A DNA stretch of 64,000 nucleotides from contig JAZNVC010000027.1 in assembly GCA_045592625.1 (NCBI GenBank), positions 1 to 64,000 on the forward strand. Reading direction: 5' to 3'. Numbering within the stretch: the first letter of the stretch is position 1; every line of letters starts with the position of its first letter. This document shows positions 25,828 through 33,932 of this stretch, one piece after another. Made by a program: the position numbers and the translations under genes. The notes under the pieces were generated by a model that was given only the letters and a program-made list of their open reading frames with translations, was not told where the DNA came from and made no database searches. Origin of the DNA: SIG607 sp045592625 (GTDB lineage: Bacteria; Bacillota; Clostridia; Oscillospirales; Acutalibacteraceae).

Positions 25828-26952
25828 ATGACTAAGTATAATTTAATTGCACCCTGTTTGTTTGGAATCGAAGGTATTGCGGCTGATGAGTTCAGACGTA
25901 TGGGTTTTGATGATGTTTTAGCAGAAAACGGTAGGGTAAAACTTAACGGTGATAATAATATGCTTGTTAGAGCTAATATTAATTCCAGGTTTTCTGAACG
26001 TATTTTAATAAATGTGGGAGAGTTTGAAGCATTAACCTTTACTGAACTTTTCGAAAACGTTAAATCTTTGCCGTGGGAAAATTTTATAGGAAAAAAAGAT
26101 GCTTTTCCCGTAAATGGTTGGAGTATTAATTCTCAGCTTTCAAGCATTCCTGATTGTCAATCTATTATAAAAAAAGCAATAGTAGAACGTCTAAAATCCA
26201 AATACTCTATTTCTTGGTTTGAGGAAACTGATACTGAATATAAAATTAGGTTTTCTATACACAAAAATTTAGTGACAATGATGATAGATACTTCGGGTGA
26301 GGGTTTACATAAGAGAGGGTATAGAAGAAACTCAAATGCTGCTCCTTTGAAAGAAACTTTGGCGGCAGCAATATGTGATATGGCACGTATTTATCCTGAT
26401 ACTGTTTGCATTGATCCATTCTGCGGATCAGGTACGTTGCTGATTGAAGCTGCTATGATGGCTAAAAAAATGGCTCCAGGTTTACGCAGAAACTTCGCTG
26501 CTGAACGTTTCCCGTTTATTAGTAATAATGTTTGGCAAGAGGAAAGAAGTCTTGCACAATCAAAAATTCTTACCGACATTGACTTTACCGCAACAGGTTA
26601 TGATATCGACCCTCAGGCAGTAGAACTTACTTTAAAAAATGCTCGTTTTGCAGGAGTAGATAAATATGTAAAAGCCGTTGCGGCAGATATAAAAGACTTT
26701 GTAGCACCTGATAAACGTTGCCTTGTACTTGCAAATCCACCCTATGGCGAACGTTTATTGGATATAAAAGAGGCGGAAAATCTGTATAAAGTTATGGGAG
26801 AGCGTTTTGTAAGCGGCAACGGTCAAAAGTATTTTATGATAAGTCCCCATGATGAATTTGAAAAGTTCTTCGGTAGAGAAGCAGATAAGCGCCGTAAACT
26901 TTATAATGGTATGATAAAATGTCAGTTGTTTATGTATTTTAAGCAGGGGTAA
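25828..26952 (+). CDS. THUMP-domain rRNA N2-guanine methyltransferase (RlmL/YpsC-like)
   Basis: SAM-dependent RNA methyltransferase. The N terminus (YNLIAPCLFGIEGIAADEFRRMGF, about residues 1-55) and the THUMP region (to about 160) precede the Rossmann-like catalytic domain, with HKRGYRRNSNAAPLKETLAAAI, motif I DPFCGSGTLLIEAAMMA, motif II/III region TGYDIDPQAVELTLKNA and the catalytic ANPPYGERL (NPPY, base-flipping amino-methylases). 374 residues matches YpsC-type proteins that modify 23S rRNA. The exact target nucleotide is not readable. Confidence 0.9.
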   Translation: MTKYNLIAPCLFGIEGIAADEFRRMGFDDVLAENGRVKLNGDNNMLVRANINSRFSERILINVGEFEALTFTELFENVKSLPWENFIGKKDAFPVNGWSINSQLSSIPDCQSIIKKAIVERLKSKYSISWFEETDTEYKIRFSIHKNLVTMMIDTSGEGLHKRGYRRNSNAAPLKETLAAAICDMARIYPDTVCIDPFCGSGTLLIEAAMMAKKMAPGLRRNFAAERFPFISNNVWQEERSLAQSKILTDIDFTATGYDIDPQAVELTLKNARFAGVDKYVKAVAADIKDFVAPDKRCLVLANPPYGERLLDIKEAENLYKVMGERFVSGNGQKYFMISPHDEFEKFFGREADKRRKLYNGMIKCQLFMYFKQG

Positions 26953-26956
26953 AAAT

Positions 26957-27913
26957 ATGAGATATGTGTTTATTATTAATCCTGCCGCCGGTAAGGGCAG
27001 AACTGTAAAGAAACTTTGTTTAGAAATAGCAGAATATTGCTCATATAATAAGCTTGAATATTCCGTTCAACTTACAGCTGCTTCGGGCGATGCAAAACGT
27101 TTTGCCCGTGAACACGCCACCAAGGGAGATGAGGTTACCATTTTTCTTGCCGGAGGGGAAGGTACCGTATTTGAAGCTCTTAATGGCATTATGGGATATG
27201 ACAACGTAATACTGGCGGTAATACCTATTGGGTCCGCTAACGACTTTTTGAAATTTTTCCCTAAGGAAAAGAAAAGTGCTTTTAGAGATTTTGATGACCA
27301 AATTGCAGGTCAGCCTGTTAAAATGGATGTAATAAAGGCGGGAGAGTACTATTGTCTTAATGGATGTTCGGCAGGTATGGATGCGGTTGTTGCAAAATAT
27401 ATGTCTAATTTCCGCAGAGTACCGTTTGTAAGCGGTAGTATGGCTTATAATCTAGCTATTGTTAAATGCTTTTTGGGTAAAATCGGTTGTCGACTTACAT
27501 TGACTGCAGACGGTAAAGAATTAGGAACAAAAGACTGTCTGTTTGCCGTTGTTGCAAACGGTCCTGCTTATGGCGGAGGTTTTCTTGCAGCACCTAATGC
27601 TGCGCCCTTTGACGGCAGATTGAATTTTACCATAGTTGATGGTATCTCAAAACTTAAAATACTCCGATTTATAGGCAGATATAAAAAAGGGCAGGTACAA
27701 GGACTAAGTTTTGTCCATAGCAGTTCAGGTGAAAAATTTACTATTAAATCCGATGTTAAGGTGCCTATTAATTTAGACGGTGAGATTATTGAGGCGGAGA
27801 CAATGGATTTTGAAATAATTAAAAGTGGTGTAAAGTTTTTAATTCCTTCCTCACTCGTTAACTCTTTAATCAAAAATGCAAATAATTACCAAAACCCCTT
27901 GATTTTTGCTTAA
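26957..27913 (+). CDS. diacylglycerol/lipid kinase (YegS/DgkB family)
   Basis: Soluble lipid kinase with the DAGK catalytic domain: FIINPAAGKGRTVKK at the N terminus, LAGGEGTVFEALNGIMG (normally GGDGTxxE; here GGEGT), and IPIGSANDFLKFF (normally GTGNDF). The C-terminal domain has NGPAYGGGFLAAPNA, PFDGRLNFTIV and INLDGEIIEAE. It probably phosphorylates diacylglycerol released in membrane or teichoic-acid turnover. The two motif substitutions mark it as divergent; YegS-type proteins have variable specificity. Its last codons overlap the groES promoter -35. Confidence 0.86.
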   Translation: MRYVFIINPAAGKGRTVKKLCLEIAEYCSYNKLEYSVQLTAASGDAKRFAREHATKGDEVTIFLAGGEGTVFEALNGIMGYDNVILAVIPIGSANDFLKFFPKEKKSAFRDFDDQIAGQPVKMDVIKAGEYYCLNGCSAGMDAVVAKYMSNFRRVPFVSGSMAYNLAIVKCFLGKIGCRLTLTADGKELGTKDCLFAVVANGPAYGGGFLAAPNAAPFDGRLNFTIVDGISKLKILRFIGRYKKGQVQGLSFVHSSSGEKFTIKSDVKVPINLDGEIIEAETMDFEIIKSGVKFLIPSSLVNSLIKNANNYQNPLIFA

Positions 27914-27927
27914 AAAAAGGGTAAAAT
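27899..27927 (+). promoter_or_regulatory. predicted sigma-A promoter of groESL
   Basis: TTGATT (27899-27904), 17-base spacer, TAAAAT (27922-27927); the -35 lies inside the end of the kinase gene. No CIRCE inverted repeat (TTAGCACTC-N9-GAGTGCTAA) is present between here and the groES start. Confidence 0.6.
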
Positions 27928-27992
27928 ATATTTCAGCTCATTATGTTATGTTGGTGCGTTTTTTCGCATATCATTAATTGGAGGTATTTAAA

Positions 27993-28280
27993 ATGACTAT
28001 CAAACCTTTATCTGATAAAGTAGTTACTCGTATGACAGAAGCAGAAGAAACTACTAAAAGCGGTATAATTCTTACTGCAGCTGCTAAAGAAAAACCGTCG
28101 GTTGCTGAGGTTGTGGCAGTTGGCCCCGGTGCATATGATAAAAACGGCAATATTATTCCTATGATCGTTAAGGTTGGGGATAAAGTTTTAGTTGCAAAAT
28201 ATTCCGGAACTGAAGTTAAGCTCGATGGAGAAGACTACAGCATAGTTTCTCTCGCAGATATTTTGGCTATAGTAGAATAA
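27993..28280 (+). CDS. groES: co-chaperonin GroES
   Basis: GroES forms the heptameric lid of the chaperonin. IKPLSDKVVTRMTEAEETTKSGIILTAAAKEKPSVAEVVAVGPGAYD includes the mobile loop (about residues 16-32). The C-terminal half shows VKVGDKVLVAKYSGTEVKLDGEDYSIVSLADILAIVE. The frame is open to a TTG at 27978, but GGAGG (27980-27984) and the ATG at 27993 decide the start. 95 residues, 17 bases from groEL. Confidence 0.97.
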   Translation: MTIKPLSDKVVTRMTEAEETTKSGIILTAAAKEKPSVAEVVAVGPGAYDKNGNIIPMIVKVGDKVLVAKYSGTEVKLDGEDYSIVSLADILAIVE

Positions 28281-28297
28281 TAAAGGAGTTTTTAGAT

Positions 28298-29935
28298 ATG
28301 GCAAAGCAAATTATTTTTGGCGAAGATGCAAGAAAAGCACTGCAATCGGGTGTTGATCAGCTTGCAAATGCTGTTAAAGTTACTCTTGGCCCCAAGGGTA
28401 GAAACGTTGTACTCGATAAAAAATACGGTTCTCCTCTTATTACAAATGATGGTGTTACTATTGCTAAGGATATAGAACTGGACGATCCTTTTGAAAATAT
28501 GGGTGCTCAGCTTGTAAAAGAAGTATCCGTAAAAACTAATGATGCAGCGGGTGATGGCACTACTACCGCCACTGTTCTTGCTCAGGCTCTTATTTTAGAG
28601 GGAATGAAGAATGTTGCTGCTGGTGCAAATCCAATGGTTCTTAAAAAAGGTATAGCTAAAGCAGTGGATACCGCAGTTGCTACCGTAATTTCCAACTCCG
28701 AGAAGGTTACCTGCAGTGAAGATATAGCAAGAGTTGCTACCGTTTCTGCAGGTGATGAAATAATTGGTAATCTTATAGCAGAGGCTATGGAAAAGGTAAC
28801 TGCTGACGGAGTTATTACTGTTGAAGAATCAAAAACTGCTGAAACATATATTGATGTAGTTGAAGGTATGCAGTTCGACAGAGGATATATTACTCCTTAC
28901 ATGGCAACCGATACCGATAAGATGGAAGCAATTATTGATGATGCACTTGTACTCATTACAGATAAAAAAATTTCATCAATTCAAGAAATTCTTCCTCTTC
29001 TTGAACAAATAGTACAAACTGGCAAAAAACTGGTTATAATCGCAGAAGATATAGAGGGTGATGCACTTTCTAATCTTATAATTAATAAGCTTCGCGGAGT
29101 TTTCACCTGTGTTGGTGTAAAGGCTCCTGGTTTTGGCGACAGAAGAAAAGAAATGCTTCGTGATATCGCTATTCTTACCGGCGGCGAAGTTATTACAGAA
29201 GAATTAGGACTCGACTTAAAGGAAACTACTATCAATATGCTTGGTCGTGCTGCTCAGGTTAAGGTTGGTAAAGAAACTACTGTTATTGTCGGAGGTGCCG
29301 GAGATAAGAACCTCATTAACGACCGTATCGGTCAGATTAAGAGTCAGATAGAGGTTACCACTTCGGATTTTGATAGAGAAAAACTTCAGGAACGTCTAGC
29401 TAAGTTAGCGGGCGGTGTGGCTGTTGTTAAGGTTGGTGCCGCAACCGAAATAGAAATGAAAGAGAAAAAACTTCGTATAGAAGATGCACTATCTGCTACT
29501 AAAGCTGCAGTAGAAGAAGGCATTGTAGCGGGCGGTGGCGTTGCATTGGTTAATGCTATTGATTCTGTTAATGAACTGATTTCAAATCTGGATGGCGATG
29601 AAAAGACGGGTGCTTCCATAGTTCTTAAATCTCTTGAAGCTCCTATTCGTCAGATTGCTGCAAATGCAGGTCTTGAAGGCTCTGTTATTGTTGATAAGAT
29701 TATTTCAACTGGAAAAGCAAACTATGGATTTGATGCTTACAAAGAAGTATATACCGATATGATAGCAGCAGGTATTGTCGATCCTACTAAGGTTACACGT
29801 TCTGCTCTTCAAAATGCCGCTTCTGTTGCTTCGATGGTTCTTACTACCGAAACATTGGTAGCGGATAAAAAAGAGGATGCTCAGGCTGCTAATGCGGCTG
29901 CTGCAGCGGCTGCTGCTCAGGGCGGTATGTATTAA
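28298..29935 (+). CDS. groEL: chaperonin GroEL
   Basis: 60-kDa chaperonin subunit. MAKQIIFGEDARKALQSGVDQLANAVKVTLGPKGRNVVLDKKYG, ITNDGVTIAKDIEL and the ATPase motif NDAAGDGTTTATVLAQAL (catalytic Asp in GDGTT) are all present, as are ERLAKLAGGVAVVKVGAATE and VAGGGVALVNA. Length 545 is standard. The C-terminal tail is Ala/Gln-rich and ends GGMY, a variant of the GGM repeat that lines the cavity. Preceded by AAAGGAG; followed by a terminator. Confidence 0.98.
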   Translation: MAKQIIFGEDARKALQSGVDQLANAVKVTLGPKGRNVVLDKKYGSPLITNDGVTIAKDIELDDPFENMGAQLVKEVSVKTNDAAGDGTTTATVLAQALILEGMKNVAAGANPMVLKKGIAKAVDTAVATVISNSEKVTCSEDIARVATVSAGDEIIGNLIAEAMEKVTADGVITVEESKTAETYIDVVEGMQFDRGYITPYMATDTDKMEAIIDDALVLITDKKISSIQEILPLLEQIVQTGKKLVIIAEDIEGDALSNLIINKLRGVFTCVGVKAPGFGDRRKEMLRDIAILTGGEVITEELGLDLKETTINMLGRAAQVKVGKETTVIVGGAGDKNLINDRIGQIKSQIEVTTSDFDREKLQERLAKLAGGVAVVKVGAATEIEMKEKKLRIEDALSATKAAVEEGIVAGGGVALVNAIDSVNELISNLDGDEKTGASIVLKSLEAPIRQIAANAGLEGSVIVDKIISTGKANYGFDAYKEVYTDMIAAGIVDPTKVTRSALQNAASVASMVLTTETLVADKKEDAQAANAAAAAAAAQGGMY

Positions 29936-29944
29936 TTTATTCCA

Positions 29945-29976
29945 AAAACCGTCGGAAAACTGACGGTTTTCTTTTT
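29945..29976 (+). terminator. intrinsic terminator after groEL
   Basis: AAAACCGTC and GACGGTTTT pair around an 8-base loop and are followed by CTTTTTT. Confidence 0.88.
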
Positions 29977-30010
29977 TATAAAAAATATTTTAAAAAAAGA
30001 AAAAATAAGG

Positions 30011-30039
30011 TTGACAAATAAAAACTATTATGTTAATAT
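30011..30039 (+). promoter_or_regulatory. sigma-A promoter of tRNA-Leu
   Basis: Perfect TTGACA (30011-30016), 17-base spacer, TAATAT (30034-30039) with a TGT extended -10. The tRNA begins 16 bases downstream. Confidence 0.85.
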
Positions 30040-30054
30040 ATTTAAGTCGCAAAT

Positions 30055-30139
30055 GCGGATGTGCTGGAATAGGCAGACAGGCACGTTTGAGGGGCGTGTG
30101 TCAACCGACGTATGGGTTCAAGTCCCATTATCCGCACCA
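30055..30139 (+). tRNA. tRNA-Leu (anticodon GAG)
   Basis: Class II tRNA of 85 bases including an encoded CCA. The acceptor arm pairs GCGGATG with TATCCGC (one G-U), discriminator A. The anticodon stem CACGT/GCGTG encloses TTGAGGG, giving anticodon GAG for CUC/CUU leucine codons. A short variable arm and the T arm ATGGG-TTCAAGT-CCCAT are present. It has its own promoter and terminator, so it is a monocistronic tRNA unit. Confidence 0.95.
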
Positions 30140-30142
30140 CAT

Positions 30143-30178
30143 AAACTCTTTTGTCATAATAGACAAAAGAGTTTTTTT
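30143..30178 (+). terminator. intrinsic terminator after tRNA-Leu
   Basis: ACTCTTTTGTC, loop ATAATA, GACAAAAGAGT, flanked by A's and followed by seven T. An 11-bp perfect stem starting 4 bases after the CCA end. Confidence 0.92.
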
Positions 30179-30226
30179 ATAATAAATGATATGTGATTAA
30201 TATAAGAAAAGTATTGGGTGGAAATT

Positions 30227-31639
30227 ATGTGTAAATTAAGTAAGCTTATGCCTTCAAGGGTATTTTATTATTTTGAAGAAATATGTAAAATCCCGCATGG
30301 TTCAGGTAATACTGAAAAAATCAGTGATTTTTGCGAAGATTTTGCTATAAAACACAATCTAGATTATGTCCGAGAAAAAATCGGAAACATTATTATAAAA
30401 AAACCTGCTACTAAGGGAAAAGAAGATTCCGATGTTGTTATTATTCAAGGACATCTTGATATGGTTTGTGAAAAAAATCCCGATGTTCAATTTGACTTTA
30501 TAAAAGAAAGTATAGAAGTTAATACTGACGGTGAATTTGTTTTTGCAAACGGAACAACTTTAGGTGGCGATGATGGTATTGCTGTTGCAATTGCTCTTGC
30601 TATTTTGGAAAGCGATACAGCAGTTCATCCCGCCCTTGAAGTACTTTTTACCGTAGATGAGGAAACAGGTATGTACGGAGCACAGGCTCTGGATGGTTCG
30701 CTGTTAAAAGGTAAAAGATTAATAAATATAGATTCTGAAGAAGAAGGCGTTTTTACTGTAAGCTGTGCGGGCGGTGTACATGCGGAACTTATTGTTCCTG
30801 TTGATTTTGAAGAAAATTATTTGCCGTGCTATAATATTGTTATTGATGGTTTAATGGGAGGACACTCAGGGGTTGAAATTCATAAAGGCAGATTAAACGC
30901 AAATAAGGTAGCTGCAGATTTATTGGCATCATTGGGTAAAATTCGTATTGTTTCTATTAACGGCGGTCTTAAAGATAATGCTATTCCTGCTAATTCACAA
31001 ATAATCGTTGCCAGTGAATTAGATTTTGAGAGACAAGCTAAAGAATTTATTGATAAATATAGGGTTAATAGCGATTTAGGACTTAGTGTTTCTGTTTCAA
31101 AATCAGAAATGCATATTAGAGCAATGACATTATTGTCAACTAAAAAAATTATAGATTTTCTTAAAAATGTACCAAATGGTATAATTAAATGGAGCGATGA
31201 TATAGAAGATTTGGTTGAGACAAGCCTTAATCTTGGTGTTCTTAAAACAGGGAAAGATTATATTAGTGCTTCCTTTGCCGTAAGAAGTAGCGTCAACACC
31301 GCTAAAATGGATTTGCTTTTGAACCTTGAAGCATATGTTGCTTCATTTGATGGGCATATGCTTTCAGATGGTCATTATCCGGCCTGGGAATATAAAAAAG
31401 ATTCAAAACTTAGAGAATCTATGGCAAATGTATATAAAGAAATGTATGGTAAACTCCCCGAAGTAGTCGCGATACACGCCGGACTGGAATGTGGGTTGTT
31501 AAGTGAAAAAATATCAGACCTGGATGCTGTTTCAATCGGTCCTGATATGAAAGATATTCATACTCCCAGAGAAAGATTGTCAGTGTCATCGGTAAATAGA
31601 GTATATGAATATGTGCTTAAATTACTTGAACAACTATAA
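30227..31639 (+). CDS. pepD: aminoacyl-histidine dipeptidase (PepD, M20 family)
   Basis: Cytosolic metallopeptidase that cleaves Xaa-His dipeptides such as carnosine and is often a broad dipeptidase. M20 metal and catalytic motifs are IIQGHLDMVCEKNPD, GTTLGGDDGIAVAIALA, VDEETGMYGAQAL, INIDSEEEGV and HAGLECGLLSEK near the C terminus. A lid/dimerisation domain lies between about residues 195 and 385 and begins around GLMGGHSGVEIHKGR. A GTG at 30218 is in frame but the ATG at 30227 follows GGGTGG at the right distance. 470 residues from this start is typical. Confidence 0.93.
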   Translation: MCKLSKLMPSRVFYYFEEICKIPHGSGNTEKISDFCEDFAIKHNLDYVREKIGNIIIKKPATKGKEDSDVVIIQGHLDMVCEKNPDVQFDFIKESIEVNTDGEFVFANGTTLGGDDGIAVAIALAILESDTAVHPALEVLFTVDEETGMYGAQALDGSLLKGKRLINIDSEEEGVFTVSCAGGVHAELIVPVDFEENYLPCYNIVIDGLMGGHSGVEIHKGRLNANKVAADLLASLGKIRIVSINGGLKDNAIPANSQIIVASELDFERQAKEFIDKYRVNSDLGLSVSVSKSEMHIRAMTLLSTKKIIDFLKNVPNGIIKWSDDIEDLVETSLNLGVLKTGKDYISASFAVRSSVNTAKMDLLLNLEAYVASFDGHMLSDGHYPAWEYKKDSKLRESMANVYKEMYGKLPEVVAIHAGLECGLLSEKISDLDAVSIGPDMKDIHTPRERLSVSSVNRVYEYVLKLLEQL

Positions 31640-31650
31640 ATTATTGTACG

Positions 31651-31684
31651 AAAAAACAACCAATCTTTGATTTGGTTGTTTTTT
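31651..31684 (+). terminator. intrinsic terminator after pepD
   Basis: AAAAAACAACCAA and TTGGTTGTTTTTT form a 13-bp stem around an 8-base loop, with the 3' arm providing the T tract. Confidence 0.88.
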
Positions 31685-31685
31685 G

Positions 31686-31714
31686 TTGCAAATTTGTGGA
31701 CAATATGATAATAT
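31686..31714 (+). promoter_or_regulatory. predicted sigma-A promoter of the AraC-type gene at 31737
   Basis: TTGCAA (31686-31691), 17-base spacer, TAATAT (31709-31714) with TGA before it as extended -10. It starts immediately after the pepD terminator. Confidence 0.7.
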
Positions 31715-31736
31715 TTAATGGAAAGGTGTGATTTTT

Positions 31737-32558
31737 ATGTCGATTAAATATGTCAATTTCGGAATAGACAAAAATTCTGAAGATATAAGGGTTGATGAAT
31801 ATAAAGGTTACATTCCCAGAATGACCGATTATCATATGCATGATTACTACGAAATAAGCATTATAGTTTCAGGTAATGTTAATGTTCTGCTTACCGATTC
31901 TATGGAACATAGTACGAAGTCAAAAATTGTCTTACTTCGTCCCCATACTCCTCACTATATTTACTGCGAAACTGATGTGCTGTACTATCGTATAAATATT
32001 AATTTCAAAACAGATTATATGGGCGAATTATCACAGTTACAAGATTTGTTACAGGTTTTCGGACCTCAGGGAACCGTGCTGGAAATTAACGAAGAACAAT
32101 GTAAAAAGTATGTTGAATTGGCGGAAAAAATAAGCTTTGAAACCAATGCGTTAAGAAAAAGACTGTTACTTTTGTATTTGATTTCTATTCTTTCGGAAAA
32201 TATGAAGCAAAGCGGTGATTTTTCTAAAATGCCTCCTTTTATTAATGAATGTCTTACTTATATTTCCTTAAATTATAATAAAAAAATAGTGGCATCCGAA
32301 CTATCCGAAATGCTGGGAGTTGGAAGAACTACCGTTATGACTGCTTTTAAAAAATATACGGGTGTCACTCTTAATGAATATATCAACCGTTGTAGACTTA
32401 AAAATGCCGTTTCTATGTTGAGAGAGGGCGAAATTGAGCAAACCGTTGCAGAAAAATGCGGTTTTACGGATGCCTGTAATATGATAAGGTGTTTTAACAG
32501 GGAAGTTGGATGCACACCTAAAAAATATCTTGAGAAATTAAGAAATTTGGCGAAATAA
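31737..32558 (+). CDS. AraC-family transcriptional regulator
   Basis: 273 residues. The N-terminal half is a cupin-type sensor (HMHDYYEISIIVSGNVNVLLT, LLRPHTPHYIY), as in sugar-responsive regulators. The C-terminal 100 residues carry two helix-turn-helix units: VASELSEMLGVGRTTVMTAFKKYTGVTLNEYINRCRL and VAEKCGFTDACNMIRCFNREVGCTPKKYLEKLR. The ATG at 31737 is chosen over a GTG at 31728 because GGAAAGGTG lies 8 bases before it. It has its own promoter, and no sugar gene is adjacent on either side (pepD upstream, hom downstream), so its targets are unknown. Confidence 0.92.
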   Translation: MSIKYVNFGIDKNSEDIRVDEYKGYIPRMTDYHMHDYYEISIIVSGNVNVLLTDSMEHSTKSKIVLLRPHTPHYIYCETDVLYYRININFKTDYMGELSQLQDLLQVFGPQGTVLEINEEQCKKYVELAEKISFETNALRKRLLLLYLISILSENMKQSGDFSKMPPFINECLTYISLNYNKKIVASELSEMLGVGRTTVMTAFKKYTGVTLNEYINRCRLKNAVSMLREGEIEQTVAEKCGFTDACNMIRCFNREVGCTPKKYLEKLRNLAK

Positions 32559-32653
32559 GCATAGGTTAGTTGTGTGTGTTTGAGTCGCGTACAATTTTAT
32601 TTATGTTTCGCATTAATATGATTAAATTTTAACGAAAAATTTATGCATTATGA

Positions 32654-32701
32654 CAATATTTAATTTTTAATATTGCATTTTAGCATAAAATATGGTAAAT
32701 T
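32654..32701 (+). promoter_or_regulatory. predicted hom promoter with inverted repeat over the -35
   Basis: TTGCAT (32673-32678), 17 bases, TAAATT (32696-32701) with TGG as extended -10. The repeat CAATATT (32654-32660) and AATATTG (32669-32675) overlaps the -35 hexamer and could be an operator. Confidence 0.5.
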
Positions 32702-32734
32702 ATATAAAATTGATTTTAATAATACGTTTCCAAT

Positions 32735-32757
32735 TTTGTACGCCGTAGACGTACAAA
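32735..32757 (+). promoter_or_regulatory. perfect hairpin in the hom leader
   Basis: TTTGTACG, loop CCGTAGA, CGTACAAA: 8-bp perfect arms, ending 17 bases before the hom start and just in front of the Shine-Dalgarno GAAAGAGG. It has no T tract, so it is not an ordinary terminator. Confidence 0.5.
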
Positions 32758-32774
32758 TATGAAAGAGGTAAAAA

Positions 32775-33920
32775 ATGAAAGTAGCTATTCTTGGTTTTGG
32801 TACCGTAGGCGTTGGTGTCTATGATATTTTGGCTGACAGAAATGATATTGAAGTAAAGTATGTACTTGATGTTGTTAACCATAATGATATTTCTGCAATT
32901 TCTACTACTGATTTTAATGAAATATTAAATGACATTACTGTTGATACGGTTGTTGAGGTTATTGGCGGGCTGCATCCTGCTTATGAGTTTATAGCCGCTT
33001 CGCTAAAAAAAGGAAAGAATGTTATAACTGCTAATAAACTTCTTTTAAGTACTTACTATGAAGAACTTACCACGTTGGCTAAAGAGAATAAGGTGGCATT
33101 AAGATATACTGCTGCAGTTGGCGGAGGCATCCCGTGGCTTGTTAATCTTGAACGTGTATCACGTTGTGCTAAAGTATGTGAAGTTAGCGGAATTATGAAT
33201 GGCACTTCAAACTTTATTCTTGATGCTATGCATACCGATAAAGCCGATTTTTCCCAGTGCCTCAAAACAGCTCAAGACCTTGGCTATGCGGAAAGAGACC
33301 CAAGTGCAGATATTGACGGTATTGATACGCTTTGTAAGGTTACACTGTCTGCTAATATTGCTTTTTCTGTAGCTATTGACAAAAATTATGTTGATGTTGC
33401 AGGTATCCGTTATATTAAAGATATTGATATTTCTGCTTGTGAAGAAATGAACCGTACTTGTAAGCTAATTGGTGTAGCTTATGATAAAAATGACCATTTA
33501 TCTGTTTTTGTTGAACCTACCTTTGTAAGCAATAAGTCTCTTGAAGCTTCTATTCACTCAAATCTGAATTTGATTACCTTTGAAGCAGAGCATGTTGGCA
33601 GAGAGAGTTTTTACGGATATGGCGCAGGAAGATATCCAACTGCATATACTGTAGTTGAAGATTGTATCGACGTAAGCTTGGGCGTTAAAAAAGCATATAA
33701 CGATATTATGAATGACTGTGTCATAAATAATTCCGATTGTGTTCACAAATATTACGTAAGAACCGATTATAATAATGAATGGTTTAACGGTTTATCTAAA
33801 ATTCAATGTGGTATGGGCATGATTACCGAGGAGGTTTCTGTAGAGTTGATGCATAAATTCTGTAAAGAAGCTCTTGAATGTGGTAAAGAATGCTTTATTG
33901 CAGGTATTACTGAAATATAA
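32775..33920 (+). CDS. hom: homoserine dehydrogenase
   Basis: Reduces aspartate semialdehyde to homoserine, at the entry to the threonine/methionine branch. The N-terminal Rossmann motif is VAILGFGTVGVGVYDIL. The catalytic domain has VIGGLHPAYEFI, VITANKLLLS, AAVGGGIPWL, GIMNGTSNFILDAM and DLGYAERDPSADIDGIDTLCKVTLSA. 381 residues; the C-terminal part after about residue 325 (YYVRTDYN) is shorter than a standard ACT domain, so feedback control by threonine may be reduced or absent. It begins a three-gene set with lysC and asd. Confidence 0.93.
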   Translation: MKVAILGFGTVGVGVYDILADRNDIEVKYVLDVVNHNDISAISTTDFNEILNDITVDTVVEVIGGLHPAYEFIAASLKKGKNVITANKLLLSTYYEELTTLAKENKVALRYTAAVGGGIPWLVNLERVSRCAKVCEVSGIMNGTSNFILDAMHTDKADFSQCLKTAQDLGYAERDPSADIDGIDTLCKVTLSANIAFSVAIDKNYVDVAGIRYIKDIDISACEEMNRTCKLIGVAYDKNDHLSVFVEPTFVSNKSLEASIHSNLNLITFEAEHVGRESFYGYGAGRYPTAYTVVEDCIDVSLGVKKAYNDIMNDCVINNSDCVHKYYVRTDYNNEWFNGLSKIQCGMGMITEEVSVELMHKFCKEALECGKECFIAGITEI

Positions 33921-33932
33921 AGGGGTATTAAA

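Noticed and set aside
30011..30196. Short frame across the tRNA-Leu locus
   Set aside because: It runs through the promoter, tRNA and terminator; the RNA gene explains the region.
32559..32774. Lysine riboswitch or T-box before hom-lysC-asd
   Set aside because: The gap is only 216 bases and has no T-box sequence, specifier stem or terminator-antiterminator pair; only small inverted repeats are present.
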